Shown here in pieces: positions 9,922 through 19,110 of a stretch of DNA of 64,000 nucleotides. The translations under genes and the position numbers were made by a program. Origin of the DNA: Methylobacterium phyllostachyos (GTDB lineage Bacteria; Pseudomonadota; Alphaproteobacteria; Rhizobiales; Beijerinckiaceae); contig NZ_FNHS01000003.1 of the NCBI RefSeq assembly GCF_900103445.1, forward strand, positions 310,001 through 374,000. The letters are read 5' to 3'. The notes beneath the pieces were generated by a model. That model was given only the letters and a program-made list of their open reading frames with translations, searched no databases and had not been told where the DNA came from. The first letter of the stretch is position 1, and each line of letters starts with the position of its first letter.

Positions 9922-10617
9922 ATGCGCCTCGTCCACGTCGAACGTCACCTCATCGACCGGATCGGTTGGCTCCGGGCAGCCGTGCTGGGAGCCAATGACG
10001 GTCTGGTCTCGACCGCCAGCCTCATCGTGGGCGTCGCGGCCTCCGCGGCCGGCGCTGGCGAGGTACTTGTTGCCGGGTGCGCCGGGCTGGTTGCGGGAGC
10101 CATGTCCATGGCGGCCGGCGAGTATGTCTCGGTCAGTTCGCAGGCCGATACCGAACATGCCGACCTTGCCCGCGAGCGGGCCGAGTTGCAGGCCGATCCC
10201 AAGGCGGAGCAGGAGGAACTTGCGCGTATCTACGTCGAACGCGGCCTTGATGACGCGCTGGCCCTGCAGGTCGCCGAGCAGCTCATGGCCCGGGACGCGC
10301 TCGGCGCCCATGCGCGCGACGAGCTTGGTATCTCGGAGGTCACGTCGGCGCGCCCCGTCCAGGCAGCGCTGACCTCGGCGGCCACCTTTTCGGCCGGTGC
10401 CGCACTGCCGTTGCTCGTGGCGGTACTCTCGCCGGGCGCGATCGCGGTCGCAACGGTGTCGGGTACATCGCTCGTGTTCCTGGCCGGCCTCGGCGCACTC
10501 GGCGCGAGGGCAGGGGGCGCACCGCTCTTTCGCGCCACGGCCCGCGTGACGTTCTGGGGCGCCCTCGCCATGGCGGCGACGGCCGGGATCGGTAGCCTCG
10601 TCGGTCGGGCCATGTGA
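9922..10617 (+). CDS. VIT1/CCC1-family metal transporter
   Basis: A 231-residue membrane protein of the VIT1/CCC1 family, which moves Fe2+ or Mn2+ across membranes. The family signature is clear in the first helix (LRAAVLGANDGLVSTASLIVG) and second helix (GAMSMAAGEYVSVSSQAD). These contain the conserved Asp, Gly, Met and Glu residues of the metal path. A cytoplasmic, Glu-rich segment (about residues 75-140, ERAELQADPKAEQEELARIY) corresponds to the metal-binding loop, and three more hydrophobic helices follow. It lacks the N-terminal ferritin-like domain of MbfA. The gene follows a small putative regulator by five bases. A role in metal detoxification by export is likely for a bacterium but is inferred. 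Confidence 0.85.
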   Translation: MRLVHVERHLIDRIGWLRAAVLGANDGLVSTASLIVGVAASAAGAGEVLVAGCAGLVAGAMSMAAGEYVSVSSQADTEHADLARERAELQADPKAEQEELARIYVERGLDDALALQVAEQLMARDALGAHARDELGISEVTSARPVQAALTSAATFSAGAALPLLVAVLSPGAIAVATVSGTSLVFLAGLGALGARAGGAPLFRATARVTFWGALAMAATAGIGSLVGRAM

Positions 10618-10744
10618 TGGAGCCCGGGGCGGCCTCGCGGCAACAACCTCGATGGCGCGTCTAACAGCTTGTGCGGGTGCCGGTGGAAAGCGATTGTCTC
10701 GCTTGCCCAGGCCCGCATTCGGCCGCGCCGGCAGAGGAAACGCT

Positions 10745-12313
10745 ATGCGACACATGCTGCGGGCGGCTGCGCTGCTCCTCATCGCCTTAACCGGACGTGC
10801 TGCCCAGGCCGAAGTCACGCGGTTGGAGATCGCGGACCGGCAGGCCTACGGATCGTTCAGGGCCGGCGCGTATGTCCGCCTGGAGGGCCGCGTCACCGGA
10901 CGGCTCGCGCCGGACGAGCCCGGTATTCCAGACCTCGCCCGGGCGGTGCGCGATGCTCAAGGGAAAGTCACCTACAGCGCGCGCGTCATCCTGTTCATCC
11001 CGGCCGATCCTACGGCTGGCAACGGAGCGCTTCTCGTCGATGTCCCAAACCGGGGTAACGCCTACGCGAACGCCCTCTACAACAGCCCCCGCTCCCTCCC
11101 GATGGCTTCGGGGAACACCGAGCCCGGGACGGGCTTCCTGGAAGATCGCGGATACGCGGTGGCGGAGGTGTACTGGGAGCTCGGCCGCGGCGCGGACTTG
11201 CCCAGCTTCACCGACGCAGACGGTCGGCAGCGCTTCGTCGAGGGCGTCGGCTTTGCCATCGTGCGCGACACGGCGGACTTCCTGGCGCATGCGGCAGCCG
11301 ATGCCGGCGGAACACCGAACCCCCTGGCCGGAACCATCAGCCGGACCATCGCCACCGGCAAATCGCAGGATGGCCGGTTCCTCAAGACGTTTCTGCTGCA
11401 GGGATTCAACGTCGCGCAGGGTCGGCGCGTTTTCGACGGCATGCACGTCTTCGTCTCCGGGGCCGGGCTGCTGCCGATCCTGCAATCGGGCACCGGACCG
11501 CATTCGAGCGGCGACAAGACGCCTAATTTCGCGGATCCGGACTTCCCGGGCGTCAATGACGGGCCGCTCACGATCGGCGAGATCGTCGCCAGGGTTGAGG
11601 CGAGGGGGGAAGTGCCGCCCAAGATGATGCTGCTCAACGCGACGGTCGATTACGCCTCGCTGCGCGCCTCTCTGGGGCGGACGGGTGCGCACGGCACCAT
11701 CGACTTGCCGCTGCCTAGCACCGTGCGGATGTACGACGTCGCCGGGGCCTCGCATGTCACAGTCATCAAGGCGCCAGCCTGTCAAAGTGCGCCGGGGCGG
11801 CTCGACTGGGCGCCGGTGGCCCGCGCCACGCTGCAGCGTCTGGATGGCTGGGTGGTGCGCAACGCTGCGCCTCCCGCAACCCGGTTGATGCCGCTCCAGC
11901 CGGCCCCCGACGACCCGACCGTTCTGCAGGCGCCCAAGGCGCTTCCGGAGGCGATCGTCCAGGTGCCGCAGCGTGATGCCGACGGCAATCCGATCGGCGG
12001 CGTCAGACTACCGGATATCGCGGTGCCGCTTGGGGTGCATGGCGGCCAGAACGCGCCGTTGACGACCTTCACGTGCTCGCTGGTGGGGACCTACCGGCCC
12101 TTCCCACGCACCCCCGACGAAGCGAAGGGCGGCAGACCTTCTCTCGCGGAGCGATACAAGGATCAACAGGATTACGTGAACCGGGTCGGCATTGCCGCGC
12201 GGACTTTGGAGGCGGACGGCTTCCTGCTGCCCGAGGATGTCGCGGTCATCCTTAACGCAGCGGCCGAGAACCGGATCTTCGCATCGCATACGGAGGCCGG
12301 ACCGCCCCGCTGA
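10745..12313 (+). CDS. secreted alpha/beta-hydrolase domain protein (PF20091-like)
   Basis: A 522-residue exported protein. The signal peptide is evident (MRHMLRAAALLLIALTGRAAQA, cut before EVTRLEI) and the start is supported by AGAGGAAA just upstream. The mature part resembles the large 'alpha/beta hydrolase domain' proteins: LLVDVPNRGN, then GFLEDRGYAVAEVYWELG. The segment ATGKSQDGRFLKTFLLQGFN contains the SQDGRFL nucleophile-like turn, and GFLLPEDVAVILNAAAENR is the C-terminal motif typical of that group. The biochemical activity of this family is poorly defined. A nucleophile Ser (S in GKSQDGR) is likely but the rest of the triad is not assigned. It appears monocistronic. Confidence 0.75.
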   Translation: MRHMLRAAALLLIALTGRAAQAEVTRLEIADRQAYGSFRAGAYVRLEGRVTGRLAPDEPGIPDLARAVRDAQGKVTYSARVILFIPADPTAGNGALLVDVPNRGNAYANALYNSPRSLPMASGNTEPGTGFLEDRGYAVAEVYWELGRGADLPSFTDADGRQRFVEGVGFAIVRDTADFLAHAAADAGGTPNPLAGTISRTIATGKSQDGRFLKTFLLQGFNVAQGRRVFDGMHVFVSGAGLLPILQSGTGPHSSGDKTPNFADPDFPGVNDGPLTIGEIVARVEARGEVPPKMMLLNATVDYASLRASLGRTGAHGTIDLPLPSTVRMYDVAGASHVTVIKAPACQSAPGRLDWAPVARATLQRLDGWVVRNAAPPATRLMPLQPAPDDPTVLQAPKALPEAIVQVPQRDADGNPIGGVRLPDIAVPLGVHGGQNAPLTTFTCSLVGTYRPFPRTPDEAKGGRPSLAERYKDQQDYVNRVGIAARTLEADGFLLPEDVAVILNAAAENRIFASHTEAGPPR

Positions 12314-12590
12314 TCCTCGCTCAGTCCGTATCACCAGCCTGTCACGCCGTGCCGGTCGGCCTCTTGTATGGGTCAGCGGACAATGCCTAGGCCTCCGCCG
12401 TCATCGCCGACAGACGATGCCCGGGATGATCCGGCCCGATTGGCCGAACAAGTCCTCGGCGCGGACGGAACCGGCCTGCGCATCCTTCGGGGTAAGCAGG
12501 CGACGCGACCGCCCTCCCGGACACCTCTGCGCGGGCTCATCGCTCGGCCCACGGCGGCAAAGGGCAACGAAAACACGGGCAGGGCGAGGC

Positions 12591-13046
12591 TCAGCCGCCG
12601 TAGGGATGCGAGGATCCGAACGGCTGCGCCAGGAAGGCGTCGAGCCCGTGCCCGGCCAAGCCGACCGTGATCAGGAGGAAGCCTGAGGCGAGCGACAGGT
12701 TCTTCAGGAAATCCCAGAACAGGGTCCGCGCTTTGCTGTCACCGGATTTGAAGAAGTCTCCAGGCTGCCAGAAGCGCTTGAACAGCACCGCCGTGGCCGC
12801 ACAGTATCCGGCCATGATCAGGGCCGCGAGGCGATCCGCAGTGCCGGTCAAGATGCCCAGGGGCATCACGATCTCGATAAAGAGGCCTGCGAGGATCGTG
12901 AGCGTGCCGAACACGCCGGGAAACACCTCGCGCGCCTGCGCGACGGCACCCTTGAAATTGAGGGTCTTATCGAGCGCACTCGCCGGAAAGAAGAGAACGA
13001 CGAGACCGTAGCGGACGATCAGGGTGGCGATGCCGGCAGAGGTCAC
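12591..13046 (-). CDS. DoxX-family membrane protein
   Basis: A 151-residue integral membrane protein with four hydrophobic helices and a DoxX-like N-terminus (LIVRYGLVVLFFPASALDKTLNF). The helix-three region LAGLFIEIVMPLGILTG is followed by the conserved aromatic stretch FKRFWQPGDFF. DoxX proteins are associated with thiosulfate:quinone reduction in archaea and with redox or stress functions in bacteria, but the function of most members is unknown. It is convergent with the preceding hydrolase gene and has no obvious operon partner. Confidence 0.8.
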   Translation of the reverse strand: MTSAGIATLIVRYGLVVLFFPASALDKTLNFKGAVAQAREVFPGVFGTLTILAGLFIEIVMPLGILTGTADRLAALIMAGYCAATAVLFKRFWQPGDFFKSGDSKARTLFWDFLKNLSLASGFLLITVGLAGHGLDAFLAQPFGSSHPYGG

Positions 13047-13510
13047 GTGGCAGTCTCCGGAGCGTCTGACCGCCCTCCAACAGGATCGACACCGCGAAGT
13101 TCCCGCGTAACGAAAAGATGTATCGCCATACTCAGCAACATTTGTATTACGACCGCGAGAACATCGTTTCTAGCTGGAGTAGATCAGACAAAGTTGGCCA
13201 TCGATAATAGTTTCCGAATTGCCGCGCGTTATGAAAACTCGAAGAGCTGAGCCGTCCTGGGTGCGGAGCGGCGGTAAGCCCGCGTGGTAGGTGGGGGCGC
13301 CGAATTGGGCGATGCGCCCGGTGGGACGTCCGACAACGGGCGCCCACGCGTCTGCTTCATGCCTCTGAAATCTAGGATATCCGATCGTAGAGAAAATGCC
13401 GCAGAGCTCTCACGATCGATCACAAAAACTTGTATTACCAAAAATTCAGTTGCCTGCAGACAGATTGTTTCTAAATCGGCACTCGAGAACCTCGATCAAA
13501 CGAATTCGGA
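13047..13510. other. gene-free spacer, AT-richer than surroundings
   Basis: 464 bases between the divergent DoxX and GH15 genes. The composition falls noticeably (for example cttgtattaccaaaaattcagttgc near 13430). It presumably carries both promoters. The short open frames have no recognisable content. Confidence 0.5.
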
Positions 13511-15286
13511 ATGCCCGCGTCGATCGCTGACTACGCTTTAGTAGGCGACGGAAAGACTTGTGCGTTGATAGCGCGCACGGGATCTGTCGATTTCCTATGT
13601 TGGCCGCGCTTCGACAGCGGCGCGTGCTTCGCCGCCATGCTGGGCGACGACAGCCATGGGCACTGGCGCCTCGCGCCAGAGGGCTTCGTCACGGCGACGA
13701 CCCGGCGCTACCGCGGCGACACCCTGGTGCTGGAAACCGAATTCACGACCGAGCACGGCGCGGTCCGCGTCATCGACTTCATGCCGCGCGACGACATGCC
13801 GGGCTCCGCGCTGATCCGGATCGTCGAAGGTGTTCGCGGCACCGTCCGGATGGACTGCACGATCCGCCTGCGCTTCGACTACGGCGACATGCCGCCCTGG
13901 TCGCAACAGCAGGGCAACGGCTTTCTCGCCGAGGTGGGGCCCGACCGCGTCGCGCTCTTTGCCCCCATTCCGGTCGCGCATGAGAGGGCCTCCGGCACCG
14001 CGCGGTTCGAGGTCGCCGCCGGGCAACGTCTTCCCTTCGCGCTGGTCTACACCGACGCGACGGACCCGCTGCGCGCGGAGCCCGATGCGGAGCGGGCGCT
14101 CGCCGAGACCGAGCGCGAATGGTCCGATTGGATCGGCCGGTTCGACAAGCCGTGCCACTGGCCGGGGCCGGTCAAGCGCTCGCTGATCACCCTGCGCGCC
14201 CTGATCCACAAGCATACCGGCGGCCTGCTCGCCGCCGCGACGCTCGGCCTGCCGGAGCAGCCCGGCGGCAGCATGAACTGGGACTATCGCTATTGCTGGC
14301 TGCGTGATGCCACCTTCACGCTGACCGCGCTCCTGAATGCCGGCTACACCGAGGAGGCCCGCAAGTGGCGGGACTGGATCCTCCGGGCGATCGCCGGCAG
14401 CCCGGAGCGGATGCAAATCATGTACCGGCTCGACGGCACGCGCCGCCTGCCGGAATACGAGGCAACGTGGCTGCCCGGCTACGAGGGCGCGCGGCCCGTC
14501 CTGGTCGGCAATGCCGCCTCAAACCAGATCCAACTCGACGTCTACGGCGAGCTGCTCGACGGCTTCCACGTAGCGGATCGCGCCGGCATCGACCGCGAGC
14601 CGCGCTGCATCGAGGTCGAGACGGCGCTCATCGAATACCTCGAGGGGATCTGGGACAAGCCCTCCGCCGACATCTGGGAGACGCGCGGCGACCCGAAGCG
14701 CTACGTCTACTCGCAGGTCATGGCCTGGGTCGGCATCGACCGGTTCCTGGCGGCCGCCAGGAAGCACGGGCACGCCGACCCCGCCCTGGTGCAGCGCCTC
14801 GGCCCCCTGCGCCAGACGATGCACGACGCGATCTGCGCCCGTGGCTACGACGCGGAGCACGGGCATTTCGTGCGCGACTTCGGTGGCAGCGCGCTCGACG
14901 CCTCGCTCCTGATCCTGCCGCTCGTCGGCTTCCTGCCCGCGGACGACCCCCGCATGGCCGGGACGATCCGGGCGGTCGAGACGCAGCTCATGGAGGGCGG
15001 CCTCGTCCGCCGCATGCCGGCCAAGGGTGACGGACGCGACGAGGGCGCCTTCCTCGCCTGCTCGTTCTGGCTGGCGGACTGCATGAAGCTGCAGGGCCGC
15101 GCGGCGGAGTCGCGGGCGCTCCTCGAACGGGTGATCGCGCTCTCGAACGATGTCGGCCTGCTGAGCGAGGAGTACCACGTGCCCTCGCGCCGCCTGATCG
15201 GCAACACGCCCCAGGCGCTGACGCATCTCGGGCTCGTCAACACCGCCCTGTCCCTGTCCGGCCCCGTCCTGCAGCGGGGCGCCTGA
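13511..15286 (+). CDS. glycoside hydrolase family 15 protein (glucoamylase/trehalase-like)
   Basis: A 591-residue GH15 enzyme. The N-terminal super-sandwich domain begins ADYALVGDGKTCALIARTGS and the family hallmark SVDFLCWPRFDS follows. The (alpha/alpha)6 catalytic barrel starts near residue 220 with the substrate-binding NWDYRYCWLRDATFT motif. The second catalytic region near the C-terminus reads LLSEEYHVPSRRLIGNTPQALTHLGLV, where Glu of SEEYH is the probable general base. Homologues in actinobacteria and proteobacteria hydrolyse trehalose or alpha-1,4-glucan; which applies here cannot be told. No signal peptide is visible, so it is cytoplasmic. The following SDR gene starts 76 bases later. 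Confidence 0.88.
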   Translation: MPASIADYALVGDGKTCALIARTGSVDFLCWPRFDSGACFAAMLGDDSHGHWRLAPEGFVTATTRRYRGDTLVLETEFTTEHGAVRVIDFMPRDDMPGSALIRIVEGVRGTVRMDCTIRLRFDYGDMPPWSQQQGNGFLAEVGPDRVALFAPIPVAHERASGTARFEVAAGQRLPFALVYTDATDPLRAEPDAERALAETEREWSDWIGRFDKPCHWPGPVKRSLITLRALIHKHTGGLLAAATLGLPEQPGGSMNWDYRYCWLRDATFTLTALLNAGYTEEARKWRDWILRAIAGSPERMQIMYRLDGTRRLPEYEATWLPGYEGARPVLVGNAASNQIQLDVYGELLDGFHVADRAGIDREPRCIEVETALIEYLEGIWDKPSADIWETRGDPKRYVYSQVMAWVGIDRFLAAARKHGHADPALVQRLGPLRQTMHDAICARGYDAEHGHFVRDFGGSALDASLLILPLVGFLPADDPRMAGTIRAVETQLMEGGLVRRMPAKGDGRDEGAFLACSFWLADCMKLQGRAAESRALLERVIALSNDVGLLSEEYHVPSRRLIGNTPQALTHLGLVNTALSLSGPVLQRGA

Positions 15287-15326
15287 GCGGCCGACCGCCG
15301 CGAGGTCTTCACGTTTTTTCGAGCGC

Positions 15327-15342
15327 GCACGTCGCGACGTGC
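15327..15342. promoter_or_regulatory. 16-bp perfect palindrome ahead of the SDR/NDH-2/cyd genes
   Basis: GCACGTCGCGACGTGC is a perfect palindrome, 20 bases before the SDR start codon and just upstream of its AAGGAGG ribosome site (15347-15353). It could be a dimeric-regulator operator or a hairpin influencing translation; the T6 run just before it (15314-15319) argues that it is not a rightward terminator. Confidence 0.4.
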
Positions 15343-15362
15343 AATCAAGGAGGCGCGAGCCG

Positions 15363-16238
15363 ATGGCCGACAAACAGACGACCGAACCGGATGGCGAGGC
15401 CCTGCCCGACGCGGCGCGGTTGCCGAATGCGCCCTATCATCCGGTCCTGGCGGGGCAGCCCGCCCTCGTCACCGGCGCCAATTCCGGGATCGGCGAGGCG
15501 GTGGCGATCGGCCTCGCCAAGGCCGGTGCCGACGTCGCGATCAACTACGTGACCCACCCCGAGGTCGCCGAGGAGGTCGCCCACACGATCACCAAGCTCG
15601 GGCGCCGGGCCATCACCCTGAAGGCGGATGTGAGCCGGGAGGACGAGGTCGAGGCGATGTACGCCAAGGCCATCACCGAGTTCGGCACGCTCCACATCTC
15701 GGTGAGCAACGCGGGCCTGCAGCGGGATTCGGCCTTCGTCGACATGACCCTGGAGCAGTGGAACACGGTCATCGGCGTCAATCTCACCGGCCAGTTCCTC
15801 TGCCAGCGCGCGGCGGCGCGCGAATTCCTGAAGCGCGGCGTCGTCCCGTCGGTCTCCAAGGCGGCCGGCAAGATCATCTGCATGAGCTCCGTCCACCAGG
15901 AAGTACCCTGGGCGGGCCACGTGAACTATGCGTCGTCCAAAGGCGGCATCAAGATGCTGATGGAGAGCATGGCCCAGGAACTCGGGCCGCACTTCGTGCG
16001 CGTCAACGCGATCGGCCCCGGCGCCATCCGCACGCCGATCAACACCGCGGCCTGGAACACCCCGGACGCCTACAGGGCGCTGATGACCCTCGTCCCCTAC
16101 AAGCGCATCGGCGAGCCGGACGACATCGCCCAGGCCGCCGTCTGGCTGGCCTCCGACGCCGCCGACTACGTGACCGGCGCCACCCTGTTCGTGGATGGCG
16201 GCATGACCCTCTACCCCGGCTTCGCGACCGGCGGATGA
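15363..16238 (+). CDS. SDR-family NAD(P)-dependent oxidoreductase
   Basis: A 291-residue classical short-chain dehydrogenase. The cofactor motif is TGANSGIGEAVAIGLAKAGA, the structural NNAG position is SNAGLQ, and the catalytic residues are Ser (CMSSVHQ) and the YxxxK in NYASSKGG. The C-terminus carries DYVTGATLFVDGGM. It resembles glucose 1-dehydrogenase-like SDRs that have a long N-terminal lead (HPVLAGQPALVTG). AAGGAGG nine bases before the ATG at 15363 fixes the start. The stop overlaps the start of the next flavoprotein gene by four bases (ATGA), so the two are translationally coupled. Confidence 0.88.
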   Translation: MADKQTTEPDGEALPDAARLPNAPYHPVLAGQPALVTGANSGIGEAVAIGLAKAGADVAINYVTHPEVAEEVAHTITKLGRRAITLKADVSREDEVEAMYAKAITEFGTLHISVSNAGLQRDSAFVDMTLEQWNTVIGVNLTGQFLCQRAAAREFLKRGVVPSVSKAAGKIICMSSVHQEVPWAGHVNYASSKGGIKMLMESMAQELGPHFVRVNAIGPGAIRTPINTAAWNTPDAYRALMTLVPYKRIGEPDDIAQAAVWLASDAADYVTGATLFVDGGMTLYPGFATGG

Positions 16239-17485
16239 GCGACCGGCGACACCGCATCCTCATCCTCGGCGGGGGGATCGCCGGCCTCGAGCTGGCCACG
16301 CGGCTCGGCCGGGCGCGTCGGCGCAACGCGCTCGACGTGACGCTCGCCGACCGCAACCTCGTGCACATCTGGAAACCGATGCTGCACACCTTCGCCACCG
16401 GCATGGCCCGCCTCGGCCGGCAGGAGGTCGGCTTCCGCGCGCATGCGGCGGAGAACGGCTATCGCTTCGTGCCGGGCGCGTTGGTTGCGCTCGATCGCAC
16501 GGCGCGGGAAGCCACGCTGGCGCCCCTTGCCGGCCGGCCGGAGCGGGTCGCGATCGCCTACGACACGCTGGTGCTCGCCGTCGGCAGCCGGGTCAACGAT
16601 TTCGGGACGCCCGGCGTCGCCCGATACTGCGCCACGATCGACGACCTCGCGGACGCGGAGGCGTTCCACGTCCGGTTCCGCGACACGCTCATCGAGGCGC
16701 ACGCGACCGGCAAGCCGGTGCATGTCGCCATCGTGGGCGGCGGTGCGACCGGCGTGGAGCTGGCGGCCGAGATCAAGCGGGCGGCCGACCGCCTCTCGGC
16801 CCTGCGCCAGGGCGCCCCGGTCACGCTGTCGCTGATCGAGACCGGTGACCGCCTGCTGCCGCACTTCCCCGCATCGATCTCGACCTCGGCGACGCGGACG
16901 CTGACCGCCCTCGGCGTCGCGGTCCGCACGAAGACGAAGGTCGTCTCGGCGGACGCGCAGAGCTTCACGATCGAGGGCGGCGACCGGATCGACGCGACCC
17001 TGCCGGTCTGGGCGGCGGGGGTGAAGGCCCCCGGTGTCTTGGACGGCCTCGGGCTCCCGCACTCGAAGACGGGCCAGATCGAGGTCGGCTCCGACCTGCG
17101 CGCGACCGGTGATCCCGCGATCTTCGCCCTCGGCGATTGCGCGCGCTGCACGGACGGGGCGGGCCACGCCGTCCCGGCGACCGCGCAGGCCGCGCGGGAG
17201 CAGGCGATCTACCTCGCGCGCCACCTCGACGGCGCGTTGGCGGGAGAGCGTGTGCCGGCCTTCCGGTACCGCGACAGGGGCGCGATCGTCGCGCTTGGCG
17301 ATTACAACGGCTGGGGCACGCTCGGGCGTTACCAGTTCGGCGGCGCCATGCGCGGGCTCACGGCCCGCGTGCTGCACGCCCTGCTGTACCGGCGGCACCA
17401 GTTCGAGGTGCTCGGCGTCCGGCGCGGCCTTCTGACATGGATTGCCGACGCGCTCGAAGGCGCGGCGGGATCGCCGTTTCTCTGA
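16235..17485 (+). CDS. type II NADH dehydrogenase-like FAD oxidoreductase
   Basis: A 416-residue pyridine nucleotide-disulfide family flavoprotein resembling NDH-2, which oxidises NADH without proton pumping and reduces quinone. The FAD dinucleotide fold is RILILGGGIAGLELATRLG, the NADH fold is VAIVGGGATGVELAAEIKRA, and the second FAD motif is FALGDCARC. The segment VLAVGSRVNDFGTPG is typical of NDH-2. The C-terminus has an amphipathic stretch (FGGAMRGLTARVLHALLYRRHQF) that could attach it to the membrane. It overlaps the SDR gene by four bases and lies 148 bases before cydA, consistent with supplying quinol to the bd oxidase encoded next. Confidence 0.85.
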   Translation: MSDRRHRILILGGGIAGLELATRLGRARRRNALDVTLADRNLVHIWKPMLHTFATGMARLGRQEVGFRAHAAENGYRFVPGALVALDRTAREATLAPLAGRPERVAIAYDTLVLAVGSRVNDFGTPGVARYCATIDDLADAEAFHVRFRDTLIEAHATGKPVHVAIVGGGATGVELAAEIKRAADRLSALRQGAPVTLSLIETGDRLLPHFPASISTSATRTLTALGVAVRTKTKVVSADAQSFTIEGGDRIDATLPVWAAGVKAPGVLDGLGLPHSKTGQIEVGSDLRATGDPAIFALGDCARCTDGAGHAVPATAQAAREQAIYLARHLDGALAGERVPAFRYRDRGAIVALGDYNGWGTLGRYQFGGAMRGLTARVLHALLYRRHQFEVLGVRRGLLTWIADALEGAAGSPFL

Positions 17486-17633
17486 CGGCCGGGCGGGATG
17501 CCGGCGCGGCGGGCTGTTCGTCCAGAACAGTATTGTCCGGCGCGCTCCAGGGTTCGAGGCGCGTGAACCCGCCGCGGTTTCCTATCGAAGGACGGTCGGC
17601 AAAAGACGATGAGGTGGGGATACAGGACGTCCG

Positions 17634-19106
17634 ATGCTTGAGAATACGCTCCCCGTCCTGCTCGCCCGGCTGGATTTCGCCTGGATCACGACGTTCCACA
17701 TCCTGTACCCGCCCCTCACGATCGGGCTGGCCGGCATGCTGTTCGTCGGCGAGGCGCTGTGGATGCGCACCGATGACGAATACTGGTACCGGCTCACGCG
17801 ATTCTTCGAGCGGCTGCTGATCGTCAACTTCGCGGCGGGCGTGGCGACCGGCGTCACCATGGAGATGGCGTTCGGCATCCTGTACGGGCCGTTCTCGCAG
17901 GCGGCCGGCCCGTTCTTCGGTCAGGTTCTCGGCTACGAGACCATCACCGCGTTCATGTACGAGGCGGGATTCATCGGGCTGATGATCTTCGGCTGGGGCA
18001 AGATCGGCCGCAAGATGCACCTGTTCGCGACCTTCAACGTCGCGCTGTCGTCGGCCCTGTCGGCGATGTGGATCCTCGACGCGAATTCGTGGATGCAGAC
18101 GCCGACCGGCGTCGAATTGCGCAACGGCGTCTTCCACATCACGAGCCTCGCGAAGGCGCTGCTCAACCCCGACGTGCTCTACGCCTTCCCGCACATGCTC
18201 GTGGCCTCCTACGAGCTGGCGCTGGCCCTCGTGGGCGCGATCTCGGCCTGGTACATCCTCAAGGGACGCCACGTCGCGATGTTCCGGCGCTCCCTGCGCC
18301 TGGTGATCCTCGCGCTCGTCTTCGTGGCGCCGCTGCAGGTCTGGCTCGGCGACTCGCTCGGCCTCACGGTAGCCCGGCACCAGCCCACCGTGCTCGCCGC
18401 GATGGAGGGCCATTACGACACCTACAACCCGGACGGCAGCGTCAACACCAGTTGGAAGCTGCTCGCCTGGCCCAACGCGCAGAATGACGGCACCGTCTGG
18501 TCGATCTCGATCCCGCACATGCTGAGCCTGCTCGAGACCCACACGTGGAGCGGCAAGGTTATCGGGCTGAACGAATTCCCCGCCGACGAGCGGCCGCCGA
18601 TGCTGATCCCCTTCTACGGCTTCCGCGTCATGGTCGCCTGCGGTCTCGGGATGGTCCTGGTCGCGTTCTGGGGGGCTTGGCTGGTCTATCGCCGCAAGCT
18701 CGACGCGCGCGCCGGGGGCACCGTCTGGTTCCTGCGCGCCGCCGTCGCGGCGGCCGCCCTGCCGTATCTCGGCATCTGGGTCGGCTGGTGGACGCGGGAG
18801 GTCGGACGCCAACCGTGGGTGGTGTTCAAGATCATGCGCACCGCTGAGGGCGTGAGCCACATGAGCGTCATCGAGGAGGTCCTCTGGCTCGGCGGCTACA
18901 TGGCGTTCGAGCTGACGGTGTGGGGCGCCGTCTGGTGGTACCTCGCCAAGCTCGTCCGCCAGGGGCCGGACCTGGACGCGCCGATCCCGGTCTTCGGCGG
19001 GGTGGATCCGGAGCCCGAGCGGGCCGGCGCTGGCGGTGTGCGGGAGACGCCCAAGGCCGAATGGCCGGCCCCGCCCGGCGGCATCCACGCGTCAGGGGCG
19101 AGGTAA
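17634..19106 (+). CDS. cydA: cytochrome bd-type ubiquinol oxidase subunit I
   Basis: A 490-residue heme-bearing subunit of cytochrome bd oxidase, reducing O2 with quinol at the inner membrane. The N-terminus LDFAWITTFHILYPPLTIG places the heme b595 ligand at H22. A second ligand His lies in YAFPHMLVASYELA, and the quinol-site motif GRQPW and the nearby Met (KIMRTAEGVS) are present. The Q-loop is short, as in the cyanide-insensitive (CioA) branch. It begins a cydA-cydB-small protein-cydD-cydC operon in which all later genes overlap or nearly overlap, preceded by an NDH-2-like gene. This gives a complete non-pumping NADH:O2 route. Confidence 0.95.
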   Translation: MLENTLPVLLARLDFAWITTFHILYPPLTIGLAGMLFVGEALWMRTDDEYWYRLTRFFERLLIVNFAAGVATGVTMEMAFGILYGPFSQAAGPFFGQVLGYETITAFMYEAGFIGLMIFGWGKIGRKMHLFATFNVALSSALSAMWILDANSWMQTPTGVELRNGVFHITSLAKALLNPDVLYAFPHMLVASYELALALVGAISAWYILKGRHVAMFRRSLRLVILALVFVAPLQVWLGDSLGLTVARHQPTVLAAMEGHYDTYNPDGSVNTSWKLLAWPNAQNDGTVWSISIPHMLSLLETHTWSGKVIGLNEFPADERPPMLIPFYGFRVMVACGLGMVLVAFWGAWLVYRRKLDARAGGTVWFLRAAVAAAALPYLGIWVGWWTREVGRQPWVVFKIMRTAEGVSHMSVIEEVLWLGGYMAFELTVWGAVWWYLAKLVRQGPDLDAPIPVFGGVDPEPERAGAGGVRETPKAEWPAPPGGIHASGAR

Positions 19107-19110
19107 GACC

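Noticed and set aside
12368..12670. Forward frame of 100 codons before the DoxX gene
   Set aside because: Arg/Pro-rich translation, no ribosome site, and its end overlaps the DoxX coding region on the other strand.
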